In this document: piece by piece, positions 1 through 7,214 of the stretch
How positions within the stretch are numbered: position 1 is the first letter of the stretch
Layout: every line of letters begins with the position of its first letter
Assembly (NCBI GenBank): GCA_039806955.1
Contig: JBDHQI010000002.1
Coordinates: forward strand, 62,001-126,000
Reading direction: 5' to 3'
Source of the DNA: JADLHS01 sp039806955
GTDB lineage: Bacteria; Verrucomicrobiota; Verrucomicrobiia; Limisphaerales; JADLHS01
Length of the DNA stretch: 64,000 nt
Notes under the pieces: model-generated
Told to the model about the DNA's origin: nothing
Databases searched by the model: none
What the model saw: the letters and a program-made list of their open reading frames with translations, nothing else
Made by a program: the position numbers and the translations under genes

Positions 1-175
1 TGCCGTTGGATTCTCCGTTTCCGTTTTCTTCCACCAGTTTGCCGCTGTTTTTCTTGCCGTGCTTGGCGTTAAACTCGTCAATCTTCGCCTTGAGATACGG
101 GCTGAAGTATTGCTTCACAGTCACTTCACATTTGCCTTTGCCAGCGGGGAGGGACAGGGTTGATCGGTCACCGAG
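1..175 (-). CDS. Unidentified coding-like open frame, partial at window edge
   Basis: A minus-strand frame is open from a stop at 176-178 to the left edge of the window, where the gene continues. It reads as a lysine-rich, hydrophilic sequence (for example KQYFSPYLKAKIDEFNAK followed by a Gly/Asn/Glu-rich stretch). There is no ATG; the only starts inside are GTG codons at 122-124 and 116-118. The amino-acid composition looks like real protein, but I recognise no family. It is either the N-terminal part of a gene with a GTG start or a gene fragment. Confidence 0.3.
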
Positions 176-331
176 TTAGCAGCTTGCTTTGCGATCTGGC
201 GCGAATGGCCAGGCGGGATGTTGTGCGTCAAGCGTGGACGAGTCGCGATTCGCTTTGCCTTCGACCTTTTACAGTCGGTGATCGCCGACAGCATGATTGC
301 TCCCAGGACGCGCATCTGTCATTTTGCCTCC

Positions 332-1000
332 ATGAAATTGCTGAAAGACTTGCGCGCCGAGCACGATTTGATTGATCAGATGCTGGATTCCTTTCGGACG
401 GCGGTGATTCAACTCATCGGGGGCCAGGCGCGTCCGAAGGACCTGTCGCGGTTCATCAATTTTTTTCGTGTCATTGCTGATGAGTTTCACCATGCCCGGG
501 AAGAGGAAGTGTTGTTCGCGGTCCTGGTCAACCGGCTCCAGCTTTCCGGCGATCGCGGCCCGATTGCCGTCATGACGGATGATCACCGCAAATTCCGAGT
601 CCTCCTGGATCAACTCCAGCAGTGGGTCGAACAGCGATCGTTGTCCCCGGTGGAGCAGATCCAGCTCCGCGCCGCCACCGAGCAATACATTGAGGCGATG
701 CAACACCACATTGACGCGGAAAACTCGGTGTTGTTTGTCGAAGGCGAGATTTGTCTGCGGGACGCCGGCATCACCGAATTGCCGTCGCGTGGTCTGACTT
801 CCAAGGAGATGAAGGTGCGGTTCACGGCGGAGGATCTGATGCGACGTTATCCGCCCACGCCCAATGTGGAAATCATCCGCGGCGATGGCTGCCCGTTGTG
901 CCCGGCCTACCAGGTCACCTGTGACGGTTACGAGCGCGAATGGGCCAAAGTTTCCCGTTGGGGACACGCGGAAGCAGAGGATGATTCTTCCGGCTGGTGA
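332..1000 (+). CDS. Hemerythrin HHE-domain protein
   Basis: The 222-residue product has the spaced His/acid pattern of the hemerythrin HHE fold: EHDLIDQMLDSF near the N-terminus, FHHAREEEVLF at about residue 55, DDHRKFR at about 85, and HHIDAENSVLF at about 130. In this family these residues hold a non-haem di-iron centre that binds O2, NO or related ligands, usually in the cytoplasm. The last third adds a small Cys-containing tail (GCPLCPAYQVTC) that could bind metal. The ATG at 332 is chosen because the domain begins directly after it; the open frame extends upstream to 218 but that part does not look like protein. Its role (oxygen sensing, iron or redox stress) cannot be told from context. 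Confidence 0.75.
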   Translation: MKLLKDLRAEHDLIDQMLDSFRTAVIQLIGGQARPKDLSRFINFFRVIADEFHHAREEEVLFAVLVNRLQLSGDRGPIAVMTDDHRKFRVLLDQLQQWVEQRSLSPVEQIQLRAATEQYIEAMQHHIDAENSVLFVEGEICLRDAGITELPSRGLTSKEMKVRFTAEDLMRRYPPTPNVEIIRGDGCPLCPAYQVTCDGYEREWAKVSRWGHAEAEDDSSGW

Positions 1001-1174
1001 GTGGTCAGAGTGGACGAATCCGTAGTTCGGCGGCCGGAAGAAGTTCAGGTCTGACGTAATCCCAAGCTCAATCGGCGCCAGAATAAATCATTGTCACCAA
1101 ATCGCCTAAAGTTTGATTCCCTGTGCTTACAAGCCGGGGGTTCGGAGCCGTGGGAATTCGCCGCCAACTGTTTC

Positions 1175-2266
1175 TCACCAACGGAAAGCAATCGAATCGA
1201 GATTAACGGAAGGCAAAGTCGAGCCGGTCGGGTTGCTCAATTGAATGGCGTCAATTTGTGCCGGCACGTTGTTCAGGTCCAAAGGAATGTGAAATACGCG
1301 CCAAGTGTTGTTGACCGCTGGCAGGGACATGAGGGCTGACCAGGCCGTCGCGCCGCCCGCACTCGAACCTCTGATTCTGAGCGTCAGGCCATTGATCACG
1401 GCGCCCTCGGAACGAATGGCAAATTCCAGGTAACCGCCCGGAGGTTTTGGAACCTTAAGCGGGCTGAAAAGACTTAATTGGCTGTAACCAACGAAGTTGG
1501 CGATTCGCAGGCTGTAGTTGCCTTGATAGGCGCTTCCGGAGTAGGCCGGGGTGATGCTCAGTCCGCCGCTTGTTGTAGTGGTCCACTGAGCGCCGAGGAT
1601 ATTCGTGAGTCCCTCAGCGTACACCGGAGGAAGCCTCCACACGGGTGATGGCCCCTGATCGGGGAAAAGGGCGAACTGACCATTCGCGGTGATTTTATCG
1701 CCGGTGTTCAGGGAGGTAATCGTCGGGAACGCCACCACCTCACCAAACCGGCTGGTGATGCGCGCGTTAAACGGAACGCTGAGGGGAGGAGTCGAGCTGT
1801 AAACGAAGTTGTTAGCAGTGTCCCGAGACAGCTCGATCCAAGGTCCGTTGGCCGTTGGTTGTATCTCGAGCTTGCTGATGCCCGTGCGATGATTGTAGGG
1901 GCGAAAGGTGACGTAATATCCGCCCGAGTTCATGGTGCAAATCATTTTGAGGTTGCCAGTGACGGGGGCCGGCACCAGCCGATACGTCGCGATTCCGTAA
2001 TCATCGCCGGGGCCGAAAAGGTTCGTGAACGCCGCGGTGCCAAGGTCGAAGTAGGGACGGCCGACATCACATGTGCCCGCCGGCGTGCCAAAAGCCTGGT
2101 CGACCACCATGACGGTGGTCTGACCGCGCGTCCCGACCAATTCATAACATTCACCCGCGGCGGCCGCGTTGACGCCGTCGCGATTGTAAACCGCCGCACA
2201 CACTGCAGCGACGTAACCGTCCTGATATAATTGCGGCATTTCGCCCAACACAACGCCGTAGACCAT
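1175..2266 (-). CDS. Expansin-like protein with C-terminal carbohydrate-binding-like module, N-terminally truncated
   Basis: The N-terminal half matches bacterial expansins (EXLX1/YoaJ type). A double-psi beta-barrel segment (GECYELVG, then VMVVDQ, then a 'FDLGTAAFTNLF' segment) is followed by the expansin linker-domain signature APVTGNL with FRPYNH-type residues near 115-135. Such proteins loosen plant cell-wall polysaccharides without hydrolysis. The last ~150 residues form a separate beta-rich module ending LDSIAFRW that resembles the N-terminal module of the glycosidase at 22766-24952. No signal peptide is visible: the frame enters the barrel at about its second strand (MVYGVV), and upstream DNA belongs to an opposite-strand gene. 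The ATG at 2266 overlaps that gene's ATG (shared CATG). I infer deletion of the 5' end, so the gene is probably non-functional. Confidence 0.6.
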   Translation of the reverse strand: MVYGVVLGEMPQLYQDGYVAAVCAAVYNRDGVNAAAAGECYELVGTRGQTTVMVVDQAFGTPAGTCDVGRPYFDLGTAAFTNLFGPGDDYGIATYRLVPAPVTGNLKMICTMNSGGYYVTFRPYNHRTGISKLEIQPTANGPWIELSRDTANNFVYSSTPPLSVPFNARITSRFGEVVAFPTITSLNTGDKITANGQFALFPDQGPSPVWRLPPVYAEGLTNILGAQWTTTTSGGLSITPAYSGSAYQGNYSLRIANFVGYSQLSLFSPLKVPKPPGGYLEFAIRSEGAVINGLTLRIRGSSAGGATAWSALMSLPAVNNTWRVFHIPLDLNNVPAQIDAIQLSNPTGSTLPSVNLDSIAFRW

Positions 2267-2510
2267 GAAAACAGACCCAATCCTGCAGGAAATTTGAGAC
2301 ATCAAAGACCGGCTGGCGGCCGAGGCCGGTTACGATGTGGATCGCTTCGTTGACCAGCTTAAAGAGTGGACAGCCAAATATCCCCACACCGGTCCGGTGG
2401 TGCATAACGCCGAGGAGTTACGGCAACTCATCGCCGAAAAGGAACGTCAGCGCGCCGCGCAAGCCTCTCCCGCGCTCAATGAGCAACCGCCCATGCCCGA
2501 AAAGTCGTGA
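2265..2510 (+). pseudogene. Small conserved protein gene interrupted by in-frame TGA
   Basis: From ATG 2265 the frame reads MKTDPILQEI, then TGA at 2295-2297, then DIKDRLAAEAGYDVDRF and on to a natural stop at 2510 (82 codons in all). The sequence on both sides of the TGA reads as one continuous small acidic protein of the kind often seen beside toxin-antitoxin and mobile genes, in which a Trp commonly occupies this position (EIW-x-IKD; from memory of the family). One TGG to TGA transition would explain it. A TATAAT box lies at 2226-2231, 33 bases before the ATG, without an obvious -35. It is either a nonsense-mutated pseudogene or a readthrough candidate; the former is more likely given the decayed surroundings. 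Confidence 0.5.
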
Positions 2511-2521
2511 TTGCCACTACC

Positions 2522-3112
2522 TCATTTACCACAAAGCCGCTTGTACTCAGGATAGTCTGAGTTGGACTCATTCAATTCGACAAGACCAGCCCGAATCTGG
2601 ATCACCTTTGCCACGTGCGTCCTGCCAATTCCAGAGGCTTGGAAAAACTTGTCCGAGAAGTCCCCGTCTGCTGAAGGCATTAGAAACTTCTCGAAATACG
2701 CCTCGCTGATGTTCTTGTCTTGGGCAAAGTTCTTAAGGATCAGGCGCATAGTATCGAACAGCCCTTGAATTCCCACTGTCTTCCGGATGTAGGACTTATC
2801 GTTTGCATTGCCCCAGAATGCCTTCGTGCTGGCTTTGAAGAAATTCGACACCGCCGTGTAAATGGAAACATCATTGGTTTTCAGATAGAGCTGCCGAAAC
2901 GGAGTTCCGTCATCGGGCAGGACGCTTCGGCGACGCTCTTTGCCTTCGGTGTCCTGGTGTATGATGTCTCGATCCGCTTGCGCGTTTTTAGAATAAAGCC
3001 GAAGAATTCCGTCCACAACAGTTGCCGTGGAAACTTTCCAATCTTCGCCCTCCCCGAAACGCCTCAGAATCTCCTCGTCCTGTGGCGTTTGTTGTATTTC
3101 CGTTATTTTGCG
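2522..3112 (-). pseudogene. C-terminal fragment of DGQHR-type protein
   Basis: The frame is open from a TAG at 3113-3115 to the stop at 2522, and the stretch upstream of the first possible start (GTG 3014-3016) still reads as protein (QQTPQDEEILRRFGEGEDWK). The rest contains KASTKAFWGNA and KTVGIQGLFDTMRLIL, which resemble the C-terminal part of DGQHR-domain proteins, a family linked to DndB/phosphorothioation-type and other genome-island loci. The N-terminal DGQHR motif itself is missing. No ATG exists in the extended frame, so this is most likely a gene tail left by a deletion. It converges with the broken small gene ending at 2510. Confidence 0.4.
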
Positions 3113-3347
3113 CTAATGGACTCACATTAGTAGAATCGTGAAGACATGCAAAGCGCAGGATTTACGTGTTTTAAGCAGGTGTAGCCGGCGTCGCGCGGCG
3201 GCGGGCCTCTCAAGTTTCAAGCCAAGCGGCGGTATCAAATTGACGACCGGTGTCGCTTCATGCCGGCGGATTTGCTGATCGGCTTGGTTTTGATTTCGGA
3301 CTGACTTGCCTCTGTTGAAGCCAGGACCGCGAACAATCCGCTTTATC

Positions 3348-4010
3348 TCAGTGATTGGCTGGAGGAGCATTCGGCTCAGGTGTCAGGGGCAGGAATTGGT
3401 CCCGGGCCGGGTCGTAAGCGTGTACCACTGCGGTGGCGATCTGGAAAATCCAACCGTGCAAGCGTAAGGAGCCCCCATTCAAACGCTTTTGCACACAAGG
3501 ATAAGTGCGGAGGTTTTTAAGCGCGAGCAAGACGTTTTCTTCGGTGGCGGCGGCGACGCGCTCGGACTGGCTTTGCAACGGTGAGTAGCGGGTTTGCAGT
3601 GCCGTATGCACCGGCGCGGCGAGCGCGAGCCATTCGTGCAGGTTTGAGTGCTCGGGAGTTTCGGGAGGCAGCCCATGGAGCAGGGCGGCAATGGCGCCGC
3701 ATTGGGAATGACCGCAGACGACGATGTCCCGGACGTTCAGCAAGGTGATGGCGAATTCAATGGCGGCGGCGGTGGAGTTGGTGCTGCCGGTGACATCGGC
3801 CGGAGGCACAATGTTGCCAATATTTTTTACCACGAAAAGATCGCCCGGCTGACTTTGGGTGATCAATTCGGCGATGACGCGGGAATCCGAGCAGGTGATG
3901 AACAGCGTGTGTGGGTCCTGTCCTTCCCGCGAAAGTCGGCGAAAGAGTTGGGTGTATTGGCGCTGTTCCTGAATGTGAAATTTGCGGACGCCGGCGAGGA
4001 GTTTTTCCAT
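3348..4010 (-). CDS. can: Beta-class carbonic anhydrase
   Basis: The 220-residue protein has the beta-carbonic anhydrase metal site: Cys and Asp of CSDSR at about residue 40 and His and Cys of GHSQCGA at about 100, which bind zinc and activate water for CO2/HCO3- interconversion in the cytoplasm. The full domain is present and the length is typical. It lies 8 bases downstream of purE on the same strand, so the two are almost surely co-transcribed. This suggests it supplies bicarbonate or CO2 to purine carboxylation and other carboxylases. A structurally related sulfate transporter tail is absent, so this is the stand-alone soluble form. Confidence 0.93.
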   Translation of the reverse strand: MEKLLAGVRKFHIQEQRQYTQLFRRLSREGQDPHTLFITCSDSRVIAELITQSQPGDLFVVKNIGNIVPPADVTGSTNSTAAAIEFAITLLNVRDIVVCGHSQCGAIAALLHGLPPETPEHSNLHEWLALAAPVHTALQTRYSPLQSQSERVAAATEENVLLALKNLRTYPCVQKRLNGGSLRLHGWIFQIATAVVHAYDPARDQFLPLTPEPNAPPANH

Positions 4011-4018
4011 CAGCGGAA

Positions 4019-4507
4019 TTAAGTGGTGAGGTTTTTATTTTTCGCGCGCGAGGCTTCCATCAAGCGCACTTTGAATTGTTGTAATTCGTGCTGCAACTGC
4101 GGATCCGCGACGGCCAGGATTTGGGCGGCGAGGACGCCGGCGTTACGCGCGCCGTTGATGGCGACGGTGGCGACGGGGACTCCGGGCGGCATCTGCACCA
4201 TGGAGAGCAGCGCGTCCAATCCATCAGTGGATTTACCGAGAATCGGCACGCCGATGACGGGCAGGGTGGTGAACGCAGCCGTGACCCCGGCAAGATGCGC
4301 CGCGCCGCCGGCGCCGCAGATGAACACCCGCAGTCCGCGAGCTGGGGCTTGCCGGACGTATTCTTCCAGGCCATGCGGATCGCGATGGGCGGAGATGACT
4401 TTGGCTTCCGCTTCCAACCCGAATTCTTTCAGCACTTCGGCGGCGGCTTTCATGATGGGCCAGTCAGAATCGCTGCCCATTAAAATGCTCACAACAGGAT
4501 GACTCAT
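4019..4507 (-). CDS. purE: 5-(carboxyamino)imidazole ribonucleotide mutase-like PurE
   Basis: The 162-residue product begins with VVSILMGSDSDWP, has SAHRDP at about residue 40 and GAGGAAHLAG at about 70, and contains VIGVPI, all PurE landmarks. PurE converts N5-CAIR to CAIR (class I) or carboxylates AIR with CO2 directly (class II) in de novo purine synthesis. Two active-site positions differ from the usual class I sequence: SAHRTP has become SAHRDP and HLPG has become HLAG. The start at MSHPVV (4507) fits the family; an in-frame ATG 24 bases upstream would add a poor N-terminal tail. It heads an operon with the carbonic anhydrase gene, and purK is not in this window. Confidence 0.9.
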   Translation of the reverse strand: MSHPVVSILMGSDSDWPIMKAAAEVLKEFGLEAEAKVISAHRDPHGLEEYVRQAPARGLRVFICGAGGAAHLAGVTAAFTTLPVIGVPILGKSTDGLDALLSMVQMPPGVPVATVAINGARNAGVLAAQILAVADPQLQHELQQFKVRLMEASRAKNKNLTT

Positions 4508-4684
4508 AGTTTTTCGCGGGAATGACTGCAACCACTGGCCGCAAGGCCGTTGCGGATGAAGATTTTAGCCGTTCGCCCGGGATTAGGAAGAAAAAAGCAA
4601 ATCTGTCAACGTCGCGGCACGCCCGGCGGCAAGATTGTTCGATTGCGCTGCCGGGAGCTTTTTTCTAGTGTGCAAGACATAAAG
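4508..4684. promoter_or_regulatory. Divergent promoter region purE / aminotransferase
   Basis: These 177 bases separate two divergently transcribed core genes, so they should hold both promoters. I could not find a convincing -35/-10 pair, riboswitch or operator by eye. The call rests only on gene orientation. Confidence 0.35.
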
Positions 4685-5551
4685 ATGAAAGTTTTTATTG
4701 ACGGAAAATACTATGACGAACACAAGGCGACCGTATCGGTGTTCGATCACGGATTGCTTTATGGCGACGGAATTTTTGAAGGCATCCGGGCCTACAACGG
4801 ACGCGTCTTCAAGTTGAAGGAGCATATTGACCGGTTGTTCTACTCGGCGAAGGCAATTCTGCTGGACATTCCGATGTCGCACGCGGAATTGATGCAGGCG
4901 ACGCTGGCGGCCTGCCGCAAAAACAAAGTGCGCGATGGCTACATTCGGTTGGTAGTGACCCGGGGCGTCGGCACGCTGGGGTTGAATCCGCTAAAGTGCA
5001 AACGTCCAGTGGTGATCATCATCGCCGGAAAAATTCAGGTGTACCCACCGGAGTTGTACGCCAAAGGCATGGATATCATCACGGTGCCGACCACGCGCAA
5101 TCTGCACAGCGCGTTGAATCCCGCCATCAAGTCGCTGAATTACTTGAACAACATCCTCGCCAAGATCGAGGCGAATAATTCGGGCGTGGAAGAGGCGGTG
5201 ATGTTGAATGCGGAGGGTTACGTTGCGGAAGGCACGGCGGACAACTTGTTCATCGTGAAGGCGGACGCGTTGTTGACGCCGCCGCTCGCGGCGGGCGCGC
5301 TGTATGGCATCACCCGCAAGACCGTGATGGATCTGGCCGCGGCGGCTGGCATGCAGGTGGCTGAACCCAATCTCACGCGGTACGATTTGTTTAACGCAGA
5401 TGAATGTTTTCTGACCGGTTCAGGGGCGGAAATCATGCCCGTGGTCAAGATTGACGGACGGGTGATTGGAAACGGCAAGCCGGGGCGCTGGACCCGGAAG
5501 TTGGTGGCCGATTACCGTAACTTGACGAATTCCACCGGCGAGCCAATATAG
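4685..5551 (+). CDS. ilvE: Branched-chain amino acid aminotransferase (class IV)
   Basis: A 288-residue fold-type IV PLP aminotransferase. It opens with FIDGKYYDEHKATVSVFDHG and LYGDGIFEGIRAY, carries the PLP lysine in NPAIKSLNYLNN at about residue 150, and has the phosphate-binding region AEGTADNLFIV. These enzymes interconvert Leu, Ile and Val with their 2-oxo acids using glutamate; D-amino-acid aminotransferase and aminodeoxychorismate lyase are the related alternatives. The length and the EGIRAY motif favour IlvE. The start ATG 4685 matches the family N-terminus; the upstream in-frame extension to 4550 does not. The next gene, mcsA, starts 18 bases after the stop, so the genes may be co-transcribed. 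Confidence 0.88.
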   Translation: MKVFIDGKYYDEHKATVSVFDHGLLYGDGIFEGIRAYNGRVFKLKEHIDRLFYSAKAILLDIPMSHAELMQATLAACRKNKVRDGYIRLVVTRGVGTLGLNPLKCKRPVVIIIAGKIQVYPPELYAKGMDIITVPTTRNLHSALNPAIKSLNYLNNILAKIEANNSGVEEAVMLNAEGYVAEGTADNLFIVKADALLTPPLAAGALYGITRKTVMDLAAAAGMQVAEPNLTRYDLFNADECFLTGSGAEIMPVVKIDGRVIGNGKPGRWTRKLVADYRNLTNSTGEPI

Positions 5552-5569
5552 AATCAAAGGTTGATCGTT

Positions 5570-6079
5570 ATGTTGTGCCACATCTGCAAAGAGAAAACTG
5601 CGACAGTACATTTAACTCAGATTACCGGGGATAAAATGCACAAGATTGACTTGTGCGAAGAGTGCGCCAAGGAAAAGGGCGTCAATGATCCCTCGGGGTT
5701 TTCGCTGGCGGATTTGTTGTTGGGCCTGGGCGCGTCGCAAGAGTTGGAACAGGCGGCAGGTGGCACGACGCTGAAGTGTCCCAAGTGTGGCTTCGCGCAG
5801 GTGGATTTCAAGAAGAGTGGTCGCCTGGGGTGTCCGGAATGTTACCAGACGTTTGCGGAAGGTTTGGAAGTATTGATCAAATCCACGCAAAAACGTGCGC
5901 AACACAAAGGAAAGGTGCCGGAACGGTTGCGCGCACAACGCAATTTTGAACTGCAACTGGCGTCCTTGCAGAAGAAACTCCATAAAGCGGTGGAAGCTGA
6001 AGACTTCGAGCAGGCTGCGCAGTTGCGTGATGAGATCAAGCGGTTGAAAGGGCCGTTGCCTGCCGCCACCGTGAAATAA
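5570..6079 (+). CDS. mcsA: McsA-like zinc-finger/UVR protein, activator of McsB
   Basis: The 169-residue protein has four CXXC motifs (CHIC, CEEC, CPKC, CPEC) in its first ~95 residues and a UvrB/UvrC-type helical motif at the C-terminus (AVEAEDFEQAAQLRDEIKRL). This is the architecture of McsA, which binds zinc and stimulates the arginine kinase McsB. It is 4 bases upstream of mcsB and in the same operon as clpC. The ATG at 5570 puts the first CXXC at residues 3-6, as in other McsA proteins. The usual Firmicutes repressor gene ctsR is not next to it. Confidence 0.9.
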   Translation: MLCHICKEKTATVHLTQITGDKMHKIDLCEECAKEKGVNDPSGFSLADLLLGLGASQELEQAAGGTTLKCPKCGFAQVDFKKSGRLGCPECYQTFAEGLEVLIKSTQKRAQHKGKVPERLRAQRNFELQLASLQKKLHKAVEAEDFEQAAQLRDEIKRLKGPLPAATVK

Positions 6080-6083
6080 ACCG

Positions 6084-7199
6084 ATGAACCTCGACGAGTT
6101 TTTAGAGCCAGTATCGAAAAGCGTCCACCGCAAAGGGCCGCACGACCGGATTGTGTTGTCAAGTCGTGTGCGGCTGGCGCGGAACATTCGGGACGGAGCG
6201 TTCCCCGGCTGGGCTAAAAAGCCGGAGCGGATGCGTGTGTTGGAAATCATCCGACCGGCGATTGAAAGTCTCCCCGAGATGAAGGGTGCGTTTTCCGAAA
6301 CCATGGACAACCTCGAGCCGCTGGATAAACAGATTTTGGTGGAGCGGCATCTGGTCAGCCGCGAGCACGCTGCCAAGAGCGCCGGGAGTGGATTGGTGAT
6401 CAATTTTGGCGAAACCCTGGCGGTCATGATTAACGAAGAGGATCATCTCCGGATTCAGGCACTGCATCCAGGATTGCAAATCAGACAGGCGTGGCAGTTG
6501 GTGGACCGATTGGATTCTGAACTGGAAGAAAAGCTGGATTACGCGTTCAGCAACCAACTGGGTTATCTCACCGCCTGTCCGACCAATCTGGGCACGGGAA
6601 TTCGCGTCAGCGCGATGTTGCACCTGCCGGGATTGGTGCTCGCTGAGCAGATCAATCCGATCATTACCTCGGTGAACAAATTAGGCCTGGCCGTCCGCGG
6701 ATTATACGGGGAAGGCACGGAGGCGCTGGGCAACATTTTTCAGGTTTCCAATCAGATGACGCTGGGCGAGTCGGAAACGGACATTGTTGAACGGTTGGAA
6801 AAAGTGTTGGCGCAGATCATCGAGCACGAGGAAAACGCGCGGGCAACATTGCTGGAGCGGAAGGCCAAGGTGGTCTATAACCATATCGGTCGCGCCTATG
6901 GCATTCTGGCCAATGCGCACAGCATTTCCTCAAAAGAAACCATGAATCTGTTGTCGCTGATGCGGTTGGGCGTGGAGTTGCGGTTATTTCCAAGCAGCGC
7001 CGGCTTGATTGTGGATGAGTTGTTCATTTTGACGCAACCCGCCCATTTGCAAAAATCCCACGTGGACAAGCTTTCCGCCGAGGCACGTGACCTGCTTCGA
7101 GCGGACATGTTGCGCGAGCAATTGAGACCCGTGAATCGGCCGATCATCAAGCCAGGTGGGACCAACAGCGCGGGATTGGACAAGAACGAGAAAGCATAA
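6084..7199 (+). CDS. mcsB: Protein-arginine kinase McsB
   Basis: A 371-residue ATP:guanido phosphotransferase. Landmarks are LSSRVRLARN near residue 28, CPTNLGTGIRVSAMLHLPGL at about 165 with the reactive Cys, and RGLYGEGTEALGNIFQVSNQ at about 205. McsB phosphorylates arginines of misfolded or regulatory proteins, creating a tag recognised by ClpC. Family members are 350-365 residues long, so this one is complete. The gene sits between mcsA and clpC with very short gaps, which supports a protein-arginine phosphorylation function over creatine or arginine kinase. Confidence 0.93.
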   Translation: MNLDEFLEPVSKSVHRKGPHDRIVLSSRVRLARNIRDGAFPGWAKKPERMRVLEIIRPAIESLPEMKGAFSETMDNLEPLDKQILVERHLVSREHAAKSAGSGLVINFGETLAVMINEEDHLRIQALHPGLQIRQAWQLVDRLDSELEEKLDYAFSNQLGYLTACPTNLGTGIRVSAMLHLPGLVLAEQINPIITSVNKLGLAVRGLYGEGTEALGNIFQVSNQMTLGESETDIVERLEKVLAQIIEHEENARATLLERKAKVVYNHIGRAYGILANAHSISSKETMNLLSLMRLGVELRLFPSSAGLIVDELFILTQPAHLQKSHVDKLSAEARDLLRADMLREQLRPVNRPIIKPGGTNSAGLDKNEKA

Positions 7200-7214
7200 C
7201 ACTTTGGAGCATCT

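Noticed and set aside
3122..3370. 82-codon minus-strand frame next to the carbonic anhydrase gene
   Set aside because: Arginine-rich composition without family signs; lies in a decayed gap and overlaps the carbonic anhydrase stop.
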